Below, one piece after another: positions 8,248 to 16,519 of a stretch of DNA of 54,047 nt. Origin of the DNA: Phycisphaerae bacterium (lineage in GTDB: Bacteria > Planctomycetota > Phycisphaerae > UBA1845 > UTPLA1); assembly GCA_023150615.1 (NCBI GenBank), contig JAKLKO010000024.1, positions 1-54,047 on the forward strand, in the 5' to 3' direction. A program made the translations under genes and the position numbers. Positions within the stretch are counted from its first letter, which is position 1, and every line of letters begins with the position of its first letter. The notes beneath the pieces were generated by a model, which was given only the letters and a program-made list of their open reading frames with translations, ran no database searches and was not told the DNA's origin.

Positions 8248-9947
8248 CGCGCCCTCCTCTCCATCTGCGCCGTCGGGAATCCGCCGGGCAGGGGGATTTG
8301 CGTCGGCTCGGGGCCGAAGCGCTTCCAGTGCTTGCCCGCGAGGAAGATCATCCCGAGCAGGATCGCCATCGCGGCCACGATCATGATCACGGAATACAGC
8401 TCCACGCCGCCGTCGATCAGCGCCGGGACCTTGTCCACCGGCGGCGCCGAGCCGAAGACCCTCGCCCAGAGCGGCTGCAGCGCCGGCACCAGTTGATAGA
8501 GCGGCTCGCCGAACACCCGCACGGGCATGGCCTGGGTGCACCAGCCGACGAAGATCACGATGAGGTAAGTCGGCGTCACGTACTTGATGACAAAGTAGAA
8601 AACGCGCGGAATCCGGATGTGCGCGCCGTCATGCGCATCGGCCAGTCCGCGGTCGACGCCGTAGGCGAAGATGAAGATGAACACCTGGATCATCGACAGC
8701 ACGAAGATCGCCAGCGTGCCGACCCAGAAGTCGATCGCGTCCACCGCCTTCAGCCCGTTGCTGAAGTAGATGACGAACAGGCCGCCCGCGCCCGTCAGGG
8801 TGCCGAGGATGACGACCGCGGCATGCCGGCCGATGCTGAAGGCCTCTTCGATGAAGGCCGCGACGGGCTGGAGCATCGAGAGCGAGCTCGTGATCGCGGC
8901 CAGGAAGAGCATGAAGAACCACAGGAAGCCGAAGAGCCGGCCGAACGGCATGTAGGCGAAGACGACCGGCAGCGTGTGAAAGCCGAGTGAGAACGTGGAG
9001 TTGATCGACCCGGCGATGCCCGTGGCGCCGAGGAAGACGAAGGCGGCCGGAATGGTGATCAGCCCGCCCAGGCAGACCTCGAAGAACTCGTTGGTCGACG
9101 TCGCCGTCAGCCCCGACAGCACGAGGTCGTCGTTCCGCTTGAGGTAGCTGGCGTAGTTGATGATGACGCCGAACCCGACGGAGAGACTGAAGAAGATCTG
9201 TCCCGCCGCCGCAAGCCAGGTGTTGAAGTCCTTGAGCTTCTCCATATCCGGGTTCCACATGAACCCGAGGCCGTTGATGACGTTTTGATCGGGCTTGCTC
9301 GGATCGGGCGTACCGAGCGTCAGGACGCGGATCAGCACGATGATCGCGCAGACGGCCATCGCGGGCATGGCGTACTTGCAAAACGACTCGATGCCTTTGC
9401 TCAGTCCGCGGTAGATCAGGAGGAAGTTGATTGTGAAAACGATCAGCCAGAAGATGACGCTGATGTGAGGCCGGCCGTCGAACATCAGGCCGTCGGAATT
9501 CTGTCCGACGAATTCCCTGAAGTACGCGCTGAATTGCGCGGGATCGCGCCCGCAGGCCGCGAACGAGCCGGGCATGGCGAGGTAGAGGTAGCAGTAGCCG
9601 AGGCACCAGCCCTCGACGTAGACGTAGTACATGTAGATGACCAACGGGATGAGCAGGCCAAGCGAACCGAAGTACTTGCTGGCGCGGTGCCGCCAGATGA
9701 CGCCGAAGACGCCGGGGCAGGAGTTGTAGCCCGCCAGTCCGCCGCGCCGCGCCATGGCCCATTCGAGCCAGCAGATCGGAATGCCGAGGACGAGTAGGGC
9801 GATGAAATAGGGGATCATGAACGCGCCGCCGCCGTTCTGCGCGGCGTTGCCGGGAAAGCGCAGGAAGTTGCCCAGTCCGACTGCCGAGCCGGCGACGGCG
9901 AGGATGACGCCGAGCCGCGACGACCATTCTTCCCGTGGCTTGGTCAT
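8244..9947 (-). CDS. Neurotransmitter:sodium symporter (NSS/SNF) family transporter
   Basis: The 567-residue membrane protein begins MTKPREEWSSRLG at 9947; the frame upstream of this is shadow. The first helix carries the family signature GSAVGLGNFLRFPGNAAQNG, which forms the sodium and substrate site, and about twelve hydrophobic segments follow. NSS proteins import amino acids or amines with sodium. The tiny downstream subunit at 8128 places it in the bacterial MetP-like group, so an amino acid is the likely substrate. The upstream NhaC-like antiporter gene ends only 46 bp away on the same strand, so sodium export and sodium-driven uptake may be expressed together. Confidence 0.92.
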   Translation of the reverse strand: MTKPREEWSSRLGVILAVAGSAVGLGNFLRFPGNAAQNGGGAFMIPYFIALLVLGIPICWLEWAMARRGGLAGYNSCPGVFGVIWRHRASKYFGSLGLLIPLVIYMYYVYVEGWCLGYCYLYLAMPGSFAACGRDPAQFSAYFREFVGQNSDGLMFDGRPHISVIFWLIVFTINFLLIYRGLSKGIESFCKYAMPAMAVCAIIVLIRVLTLGTPDPSKPDQNVINGLGFMWNPDMEKLKDFNTWLAAAGQIFFSLSVGFGVIINYASYLKRNDDLVLSGLTATSTNEFFEVCLGGLITIPAAFVFLGATGIAGSINSTFSLGFHTLPVVFAYMPFGRLFGFLWFFMLFLAAITSSLSMLQPVAAFIEEAFSIGRHAAVVILGTLTGAGGLFVIYFSNGLKAVDAIDFWVGTLAIFVLSMIQVFIFIFAYGVDRGLADAHDGAHIRIPRVFYFVIKYVTPTYLIVIFVGWCTQAMPVRVFGEPLYQLVPALQPLWARVFGSAPPVDKVPALIDGGVELYSVIMIVAAMAILLGMIFLAGKHWKRFGPEPTQIPLPGGFPTAQMERRAR

Positions 9948-9993
9948 TCGATTCGAGCTCCTGTTCACGGGGTCCGGCCGCCCGGCGCCGCGC

Positions 9994-11811
9994 CTACGGC
10001 GATCGTGCCGCCGTCGCCAGTTGAACCGGGCGACCCAACACCCATACGACGAGAAGTGTCGCCACCGCGCCGATGGCCAGCCCGATCCAGACCGGCAGAC
10101 CAAGGTAACCGCAGAGCAGGTCTCCGGCCACGATCTCCATGGCCGCGGCCGTCAGGGCGTAGGGTAGCTGCGTCCATACGTGGGCTTCCAGCGGACATTG
10201 CGCGGCGATGGCCGACAGGACCGTGGTGTCGCTGATCGGCGAGCAATGGTCGCCGAAGACCGCCCCGGCCAGGACGCTGCCGACCGTGGCGTAAAAAAGG
10301 GTTAACGCTTCGTCGGGCGGCAGGTCCGCGGCGAGGTGTCCGGCGAGCAAAACAGCCACGGGGCACAGGATGCCCATCGTCCCCCAGCTCGTCCCGGTGG
10401 CGAAGGAGACGACGCCGGCGCTGGTGAAGATCAACAGCGGCAGCAGGTGTGGCGAGAAGGCATGCGTGCGCAGCTCGCGCACGGCGACCTGTCCGAGATG
10501 CAGGTCCTTCATCCCGTCCGAAAGCGCCCAGGCGAAGATGAGCACGATTACGGCCGGGAGGATGCGCTGAACGCCGGTCATCATGGCCTCGATCGCATCG
10601 CCGAGCCGCAGCGTCCGCGTGGCGACGCTGATGAGGAAGGCGAGGTTCACCGCGATGGTCGCGCCGTAGAGAATTGCGAGGTAGGCGTTGGCGTTCGTCA
10701 GGATGTTGGCGATCGTCCGTGGCGGCGGCGCCGCGTACCACCCGGTGAGCACGAGGATCACGGTCGTCGCGACGACGAGCGAACCGACGGGGGCGGCCGC
10801 GTACCACCAGCGCGAGGCATCGACGCGAACCGCGCTCGCCGACTCATCATCCTCCGCACGCTGCTGCACACGCCGCTCGGCGCGGAGCATCGGCCCGTAG
10901 TCGCGGTTCGTGACCGCGATGACGAAGACAAGCACGAGGGCGAAGATTGCGTAAAAGCGGTAGGGCAGGCTGTAGATAAACGCCTGGTACGCCGTGACGC
11001 CGCGGAGGAACTCGGGCAGTGCGTTATCCGCGGCGAGTTGATCGAGCCCGGCCTGAATGAAGCCGACTTCGGTGCCGATCCACGTTCCGAACAGCGCCAG
11101 CGACGCGACGGGCGCGGCGGTGGCGTCGAGGATGAACGAGAGCTTCTCGCGGCTGACGCGGAGGCGGTCGAGCATCGGCCGCATGGTCGGGCCGATGATC
11201 ATGCAGTTGGAATAGTCGTCGAAGAAGATCGCCAGGCCGGCGAAAAACGTGGCGAGCTGCCCGCGACGTCGCGAGACTGCCAGTCGCCCAATGAACCGGA
11301 CGAAGGCGGCGGTGCCGCCGTTGGCGTGCACGATGCCGACCATGCCCGCGATGGTGAGCGTGAACAGGACAGTCTGGAGCCGCGTGACATCGACGAGGCC
11401 GCGGTGCGAGGGATCGGTCAGCGCACCGAGGAGGTAACGCTCGATCGCCAGTCGCACGGCGAGGATGATGGATGGTTCGCCGCCGAACCGCGCCTCGGCC
11501 GGCAGGCAGTACATCATCATCGCCGACGCCGTCAGGATGCCGAGGATCAGCGCGGGAAAAACCTGCCGCAGCGCGACGGCCACGCCGATCGCGACCAGCG
11601 CCGGCGCGAGCGTCCAGAGTCCGTATCGATCCTCGGGGAGGGGCGCGGCGGCCGCGGGCGCGGCCGGGGCGGACGTTGTCGCCGCGGCCGGTTCGGATTG
11701 AACGGCCGCCGATCGATGGATGTCAAAACTGGCGATGAGCAGGATCGAGAGCAGGAGGGCAAGGGCGACGGCGTTTCGGCGTGAGGGAACGATGCGACCG
11801 GCCCGTGGCAT
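9994..11811 (-). CDS. NhaC-family Na+/H+ antiporter-like protein
   Basis: The 605-residue protein has an N-terminal hydrophobic segment and an Ala/Pro-rich linker (residues about 10-60), followed by many transmembrane helices. Segments such as FFDDYSNCMIIGPTMRP, LFGTWIGTEVGF and, near the end, FGDHCSPISDTT are typical of the NhaC / Na-H antiporter-like family, in which the Asp residues take part in cation exchange. Family members export sodium in exchange for protons, and some exchange organic anions. The extra N-terminal leader is longer than in typical NhaC. It is the first gene of a probable three-gene sodium-linked transport operon with the NSS symporter and its small subunit. Confidence 0.88.
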   Translation of the reverse strand: MPRAGRIVPSRRNAVALALLLSILLIASFDIHRSAAVQSEPAAATTSAPAAPAAAAPLPEDRYGLWTLAPALVAIGVAVALRQVFPALILGILTASAMMMYCLPAEARFGGEPSIILAVRLAIERYLLGALTDPSHRGLVDVTRLQTVLFTLTIAGMVGIVHANGGTAAFVRFIGRLAVSRRRGQLATFFAGLAIFFDDYSNCMIIGPTMRPMLDRLRVSREKLSFILDATAAPVASLALFGTWIGTEVGFIQAGLDQLAADNALPEFLRGVTAYQAFIYSLPYRFYAIFALVLVFVIAVTNRDYGPMLRAERRVQQRAEDDESASAVRVDASRWWYAAAPVGSLVVATTVILVLTGWYAAPPPRTIANILTNANAYLAILYGATIAVNLAFLISVATRTLRLGDAIEAMMTGVQRILPAVIVLIFAWALSDGMKDLHLGQVAVRELRTHAFSPHLLPLLIFTSAGVVSFATGTSWGTMGILCPVAVLLAGHLAADLPPDEALTLFYATVGSVLAGAVFGDHCSPISDTTVLSAIAAQCPLEAHVWTQLPYALTAAAMEIVAGDLLCGYLGLPVWIGLAIGAVATLLVVWVLGRPVQLATAARSP

Positions 11812-11955
11812 GCGGCAGAACGGTAGAAGGGCCGGCGGCGTTCGTCAACGACGTGCGGACGGCGGTCCGCGCGGGCGATCGCGGCTTTCAAGTCCAGACG
11901 GCGCGAACGCCGTGCTCCGCCCGAGCGTAAGGACGCGGAAGCACCTTGGCGCAAG

Positions 11956-12474
11956 GTGGATTCGGCGATAGCGATCGGGCGTTGTTTCGAGCTGCGCGTC
12001 TTATCGGTCGCCGCGGCGATCGCTGTGGCCTGCTCCACGCATCCCGTCGACCGTCCGCATGGATCGGGGCGAGTTCACGACGGGCGCCGACATCCGATGT
12101 TCGGAAGGAAACTACCTGCTCATTCCAAACTGCGATCCTCCGCATCCCGTTCGAATCGACCAGTCGTTCGTCGTAGGCAAGCACGAGATCACGCAGGGGC
12201 GGCGGCAAGCGGTGATGGGATGAGACCCGTGTCGATTCCGCGGCGATTCGCGACTTCCTGTCCAGCAGGTCCCCTGGTTTGACGCGGTTCGATTCTGCGA
12301 ACAGGTCTCGGCGCTGGTCGGACGCCCCGTACGGTTGCCATTCGAGCGCGAATTCGAATACGTCCGTCGGCCACGATCTTCGAGTGCTCGACACGCCGTT
12401 CCGTCTTGCCCCAGGTCCGCGATCCGCGCATCGGATTCCGAGTCGTCGCCGAGGACGGGCCCTCGGCCCGCTGA
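11956..12474 (+). pseudogene. Decayed formylglycine-generating-enzyme-like (FGE/SUMF1) lipoprotein gene
   Basis: Pieces of an FGE-sulfatase domain protein survive in different frames. A lipoprotein-like leader with an AVAC lipobox is read from 11956. After a frame change near 12055, the segment from 12059 gives GEFTTGAD, HPVRIDQSFVVGKHEITQ and QAVMG, and is stopped by a TGA at 12221-12223. Beyond that stop the same frame gives PVQQVPWFDAVRFCEQVSAL and RPVRLPFEREFEYVRR, matching the 'PV..VSW.DA..FC' and 'RLP.EAEWEYA' motifs. A third frame gives the typical C-terminal RIGFRVVAED, ending at TGA 12472-12474. The central GNVWEWC region is missing. Frameshifts, an in-frame stop and an internal deletion mark it as dead. 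Confidence 0.75.
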
Positions 12475-12570
12475 CGCCGTCCGATCCATCGTACGCCGCA
12501 TCCCTGCGCCGAACCGTGATATACTCCACACGGATCGCGAGTTTTTCATCGTCCGGACGAGAGGTGCCCC

Positions 12571-13953
12571 ATGTCGCCCGACTTGTCGGTTACGTTCTGC
12601 GGAGTCAAGGCCCCCAATCCGTTTTGGCTTGCGTCTGCGCCGCCGACCAACTCGGCGTACCAGGTGCGCCGCGCGTTCCAGGCCGGCTGGGGCGGCGCGG
12701 TCTGGAAGACCATCTCGCACGATCCCATCGTCAACGTCAGCAGCCGCTACGGCGCGGTGGACTACGACGGCCGGAAGGTGATGGGGCTGAACAACATCGA
12801 GCTGATCACGGACCGCACGCTGGACGTGAACCTGCGCGAGATTCGCGAGGTCAAGCGCGAGTTCCCGAACCACGCGCTCTTCGTCTCGCTCATGGTCGAG
12901 AGCAACCAGCAATCCTGGCACGACATCGTCAGGAAGACGCAGGACACGGGCGCGGACGGCATCGAGCTGAACTTCGGCTGCCCGCACGGCATGAGCGAGC
13001 GCGGCATGGGCTCGGCCGTCGGACAGGTCCCCGACTATGCGTGCATGATCGTGCAGTGGTGCAAGGAGGTGGCGAAGATCCCGGTCATGGTCAAGCTGAC
13101 GCCGAACGTCACGGACGTGACGGTGATCGGCCGCGCGGCGAAGAACGGCGGGGCCGATGCCCTGAGCCTGATCAACACGATCAACTCGATCATGGGCGTC
13201 GATCTCGACACGTTCCATCCGAGGCCGCACGTCGCGGGCAGAGGCTCGCACGGCGGCTATTGCGGCCCGGCGGTCAAGCCGATCGCGCTGAACATGGTCA
13301 ACGCGATCGCCAACGACGCGAAGATCGGCCTGCCGATCAGCGGCATCGGCGGGATCCAGGCGTGGCAGGACGCGGTCGAGTTCATGCTCCTCGGCGCGAC
13401 GACGGTGCAAGTCTGCACGGCCGTGATGCATTACGGCTTCCGCATCGTCGAGCACATGATCAGCGGGCTGGAGAACTGGATGCGCGAGAAGGGCTTTTCG
13501 CGCGTGACGGATTTCATCGGCAAGGCTGCGCCGAAGGTGGTGACGTGGGGCGAGCTCGACCTGGGTTACAAAGTCGTGGCCGAGATCGACCAGGGCAAGT
13601 GCATCCACTGCGGGTTGTGCTACATCGCGTGCGAGGACGGCTGCCACCAGTCGATCCGCTGGGACAAGTTGCCGGTCGAGGAGTTCCTGAAGCGCGGCGG
13701 CAACGGCGCGCACGTTACGCACAGCGGCGGGCACGACGTGCTGGCCGGCGCGGGTAGCGGCTACGTCGGCGTGTTCACCATCAACCAGGACACGTGCGTC
13801 GGCTGCAACATGTGTTCGCTGGTCTGCCCGGTGCAGGGCTGCATCACGATGAGCGAGTGCGACAGCGGCCTGCCGCGGATGACGTGGAACGAATACCAGA
13901 AGCTGCTGGCCGAGGGGAAGATCCAGAAGATCCAGCCGCCGGCGCACGTCTGA
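12571..13953 (+). CDS. preA: Dihydropyrimidine dehydrogenase subunit PreA
   Basis: The 460-residue protein starts MSPDLSVTFCGVKAPNPF, the usual opening of the FMN-binding dihydroorotate-dehydrogenase-like barrel, and contains ELNFGCPHG and the PISGIGGI phosphate-binding loop. The C-terminus has two ferredoxin-type clusters, CIHCGLCYIAC (Cys344, 347, 350, 354) and CVGCNMCSLVC (Cys409, 412, 415, 419). Together these are diagnostic of PreA, the catalytic half of NAD-dependent dihydropyrimidine dehydrogenase, which interconverts uracil/thymine and their dihydro forms in the cytoplasm. The usual NAD(P)H-oxidising partner PreT is not adjacent. A TATACT at 12520-12525 could be its -10 element, though no good -35 precedes it. 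Confidence 0.93.
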   Translation: MSPDLSVTFCGVKAPNPFWLASAPPTNSAYQVRRAFQAGWGGAVWKTISHDPIVNVSSRYGAVDYDGRKVMGLNNIELITDRTLDVNLREIREVKREFPNHALFVSLMVESNQQSWHDIVRKTQDTGADGIELNFGCPHGMSERGMGSAVGQVPDYACMIVQWCKEVAKIPVMVKLTPNVTDVTVIGRAAKNGGADALSLINTINSIMGVDLDTFHPRPHVAGRGSHGGYCGPAVKPIALNMVNAIANDAKIGLPISGIGGIQAWQDAVEFMLLGATTVQVCTAVMHYGFRIVEHMISGLENWMREKGFSRVTDFIGKAAPKVVTWGELDLGYKVVAEIDQGKCIHCGLCYIACEDGCHQSIRWDKLPVEEFLKRGGNGAHVTHSGGHDVLAGAGSGYVGVFTINQDTCVGCNMCSLVCPVQGCITMSECDSGLPRMTWNEYQKLLAEGKIQKIQPPAHV

Positions 13954-13955
13954 GT

Positions 13956-13975
13956 CCGGCCGGTCCGCGGGCCGG
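13956..13975 (+). terminator. Short hairpin after preA
   Basis: CCGGCC at 13956-13961 pairs with GGCCGG at 13970-13975 immediately after the preA stop. There is no T-run, so this is at best a weak or Rho-assisted terminator between two convergent genes. Confidence 0.3.
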
Positions 13976-13988
13976 CTCGCTTTGTCGA

Positions 13989-14369
13989 TCACGATGCCGG
14001 GCGTTCGGTGATGGTCGCTTCATCGCCCGATTTCGGCGCGACCGATGCCGAATCGGGCTTCAGGTTCCGCTGCCGCTGAGCAACGTCCAGCACGAATGCC
14101 GCCGCATCCACGTCGCCGGACTTCGCGCGCTTCATCACGGCGTCCAGCACCTCCGCGAGCTGCGAATCCGAAATCCTCGGAATCACGTTCATTTCGATCG
14201 CGCGCCGCGCCAGCAATTCGGCGGCCGGAACGGCGGTCGGCGTGAGCCGGATGTTGCCGACGATCCCGTTTCCGCCAAGGACGAGGGCGCTGGCGACCGT
14301 GGCGACGATGATCAGACCCATCACAACAAGGCCACCGAGGCCGAACGAACCGCGCGGGGATTCCGTCAT
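13989..14369 (-). CDS. Small membrane-anchored protein of unknown function
   Basis: This 126-residue protein starts at 14369 after a GGAG site. After a short Gly/Ser-rich N-terminus it has one strong transmembrane helix (residues about 13-36, GLVVMGLIIVATVASALVLG) and a soluble, mostly helical domain of about 85 residues that contains DVDAAAFVLDVAQRQRNLKP. It is convergent with preA and divergent from the CPBP protease gene. No family is recognised. Confidence 0.6.
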   Translation of the reverse strand: MTESPRGSFGLGGLVVMGLIIVATVASALVLGGNGIVGNIRLTPTAVPAAELLARRAIEMNVIPRISDSQLAEVLDAVMKRAKSGDVDAAAFVLDVAQRQRNLKPDSASVAPKSGDEATITERPAS

Positions 14370-14488
14370 GGGGCGACTCCTTCAGGTCCTGCCCGGTATT
14401 GTGCCCGACGCGACGCATATTCGGTAGACGCTGCGGCGGCGTGTTTGGGGGTCAGCGGACGTCGACCGAACACGATACACTCCCCCAC

Positions 14489-15319
14489 ATGTCCGACGCA
14501 CCGCAACCGCAGATGCCCGCGGGACTTCCAATCGCGCGACCGGTCGACGCGGGCCTGACCGCGCCGGAGCCGTCCCGCGGCAGCGCGTTTGTGCAGATCA
14601 CCGTCGTCTTCGGCTTGCTCATCGTCTGGCTCAACGCCTATTTCCTGTGGCTCGGCGAGTGGCTCCATCAGCGGCTCGCCGATCACGAGATCTACGCCCA
14701 CATCCTCGGCAACGGTGTGCTCACGCTCCTGTTCGTGTCGGTCCTGCTCCGCGCGTACCGCCAGCATCCGGCCACGCTCGGACTTGGACGCGCATCGCCC
14801 GCACAGCTGATCGGCTGGGGCCTGCTCGGCATCATTCCCTGCTACGTCGCGAATATTGTGTCCGTCGCCACGTACCTCTCGCTCAGCGGCGCGGACCTGC
14901 TCGATGTGGCCGATGAAAAGGTCGGCGCGATGGACGCGCTTTCGCCGATCCGCCCCGGCTGGGTCGTTCCCGTTGCGGTCTTCGTCGGCGTCTATGAGGA
15001 AGTGTTGTTCCGCGGATTCCTGCTGTCGCGCCTGCGGATCCTGCTCCGGGCCGGATCGCGCGGCTTCAACGCGCGGGCCGGCGCGGCGATCGTCCTGTCG
15101 GCCGCCGTGTTCGGGATCGCGCACGGCTACCAGGGCGGCCTCGGCATCGTGCAGACGTTCGCGGTTGGTCTTGTGCTCTGCGCCTGGGCGACGTGGCGCG
15201 GCGAGATCTGGTCGTGCATCGTCGCGCATGTCGGGATCGACGTGATCGGCCTGTTCGCCCTGCAATACATCAAGCCGATGATGGACGAAGTGCTCCGGGC
15301 GGCTTCGAAGACGGCCTAG
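14489..15319 (+). CDS. CPBP-family intramembrane metalloprotease
   Basis: The 276-residue polytopic membrane protein starts at 14489 with MSDAPQPQMPAGLP. The Abi/CAAX-protease motifs are complete: YEEVLFRGFLLSRL (the Glu pair and Arg), a His in FGIAHGYQGG, and the last motif VAHVGIDVIGLF. Members cleave prenylated or other membrane proteins, or act in bacteriocin immunity. No ribosome site precedes the ATG; instead TACACT at 14476-14481 lies 7 nt upstream, as expected for a leaderless transcript. Its TAG stop lies inside a CTAG that also supplies the stop of the convergent ada gene. Confidence 0.85.
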   Translation: MSDAPQPQMPAGLPIARPVDAGLTAPEPSRGSAFVQITVVFGLLIVWLNAYFLWLGEWLHQRLADHEIYAHILGNGVLTLLFVSVLLRAYRQHPATLGLGRASPAQLIGWGLLGIIPCYVANIVSVATYLSLSGADLLDVADEKVGAMDALSPIRPGWVVPVAVFVGVYEEVLFRGFLLSRLRILLRAGSRGFNARAGAAIVLSAAVFGIAHGYQGGLGIVQTFAVGLVLCAWATWRGEIWSCIVAHVGIDVIGLFALQYIKPMMDEVLRAASKTA

Positions 15320-16374
15320 CGCGCTTCGCGCCGCAGCAGCGCGCGCTTCCTCGCCACGCCCCAGCGGTAGCCGCCAATGCCGCCGTCCGCGGCGACGACG
15401 CGGTGACAGGGGACGGCGACGGCCAGCCGGTTTTTCGCACACGCCTGCGCGACCGCCCGAACCGCGCGCGGCGCGCCAATCTCCGCCGCCAGTTCGCGAT
15501 AGGACATGGTTCGTCCCGCGGGAATGCGGCGCAGGGCCTCCCAGACGCGACGCTGAAACGCGGTCCCCTGGATGTCGAGCGGCAGTCGCGATCCACCGCG
15601 TGGCGTGCGGATGTACTTCGCGATGCGAGCGGCGTAGCGAAGCGCGTCGGTCCGGCCGGTTTCGCGCGTCGCATGCGGATGGAGTTCGATGAGGCGCGAA
15701 CGCAGCGCCGTCACCGATGGACCGAACTCGATATCGCAGACGCCTCGATCGGTGGCAACGAGCAACAGGTGTCCAAGCGACGTGCGGACGATGGCCGACC
15801 GGATTGCCACGCCCCGACTTCCGCGCCGGACGTCGCGAGGATTCATCCCCGGCGCGGTGACGGCGCGGTCGTAGGCCCGCGCGGTCGAGCCGAACCCGGC
15901 GTCGTACACGGCGCGCGTTACGGAAGGCGCGCGGCGCAGTTCGCGCCGAAACCGCGCATCGCGGAGCGCCATTGCGTACTGCTTCGGCGAGATGCCGACG
16001 GTCCGTTTGAAGAGGCGCTGTACATATGCCGGGCTGAGACCGATTCGCGTAGAAAGCGCTCGCAGGCTGGGCGGTGTCGCCGAGCTCTCGATCCACCGGC
16101 ACGCGCGGCGGACAACGTCGACGGCCGCCGGCTCGCCGTTCGGTGCATCCGGTCGACATCGCCGGCATGCGCGATACCCGGCCCGCAGGGCCTCAGCCAC
16201 ATTGGCGAAGAACTCGACGTTCTTTCGAAGCGGCACGCGCGAGCGGCACGTCGGGCGGCAGAAGACGCCCGTGGTCTTGACCGCGTAGAGAAACCGCCCA
16301 TCGGCGGCCGGATCGCGTGAACGGATCGCACGCCAGTACATGTCGCAGTGAATGGATCTTGCATTGCGCTTCAT
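15316..16374 (-). CDS. ada: Bifunctional Ada: methylphosphotriester/O6-methylguanine repair protein and activator
   Basis: All parts of Ada are present in 352 residues. The N-terminal zinc domain has Cys39, 43, 70 and 73 (GVFCRPTCRSR, CRRC), with Cys39 as the methylphosphotriester acceptor. An AraC-type helix-turn-helix region (about 87-175, including SPAYVQRLFKRTVGISP) follows. The O6-alkylguanine methyltransferase domain carries the acceptor Cys323 in PCHRVV. The length matches E. coli Ada (354). The start at 16374 follows AGGAG. Family knowledge predicts self-activation after methyl transfer to the N-terminal Cys. No alkB or alkA gene adjoins it. The stop shares the CTAG at 15316-15319 with the convergent CPBP gene. 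Confidence 0.95.
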   Translation of the reverse strand: MKRNARSIHCDMYWRAIRSRDPAADGRFLYAVKTTGVFCRPTCRSRVPLRKNVEFFANVAEALRAGYRACRRCRPDAPNGEPAAVDVVRRACRWIESSATPPSLRALSTRIGLSPAYVQRLFKRTVGISPKQYAMALRDARFRRELRRAPSVTRAVYDAGFGSTARAYDRAVTAPGMNPRDVRRGSRGVAIRSAIVRTSLGHLLLVATDRGVCDIEFGPSVTALRSRLIELHPHATRETGRTDALRYAARIAKYIRTPRGGSRLPLDIQGTAFQRRVWEALRRIPAGRTMSYRELAAEIGAPRAVRAVAQACAKNRLAVAVPCHRVVAADGGIGGYRWGVARKRALLRREAR

Positions 16375-16484
16375 GCGGTTCTCCTGCGGACATTATGCGG
16401 CCCCGGCGGTGCGGAAAAACCCGAATCTTGCGCTGCAATTCGAATTCTCCGCGCGGCACGACCGCAGCGCGGCCGCTCCGCGGC

Positions 16485-16513
16485 TTGAGTCGCCGCGTCA
16501 GCGTTGCTAAGCT
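16485..16513 (+). promoter_or_regulatory. Probable lpxA promoter giving a nearly leaderless mRNA
   Basis: TTGAGT at 16485-16490 and TAAGCT at 16508-16513 are separated by 17 bp. The lpxA ATG starts 6 nt after the -10 element, and no ribosome site lies in between, so transcription probably starts at or next to the ATG. Confidence 0.5.
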
Positions 16514-16519
16514 TCGCTC

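Noticed and set aside
10336..11784. A 482-codon plus-strand open frame opposite the antiporter gene.
   Set aside because: Its composition is Arg/Glu/Asp/Gly low complexity, typical of the antisense of a high-GC membrane-protein gene; the minus frame has the transport helices.
12276..12300. A tRNA-like T-loop (GGTTCGATTC) with a possible short stem.
   Set aside because: No acceptor, D or anticodon arm fits around it, and the same bases encode the FGE motif WFDAVRFCE in the pseudogene.
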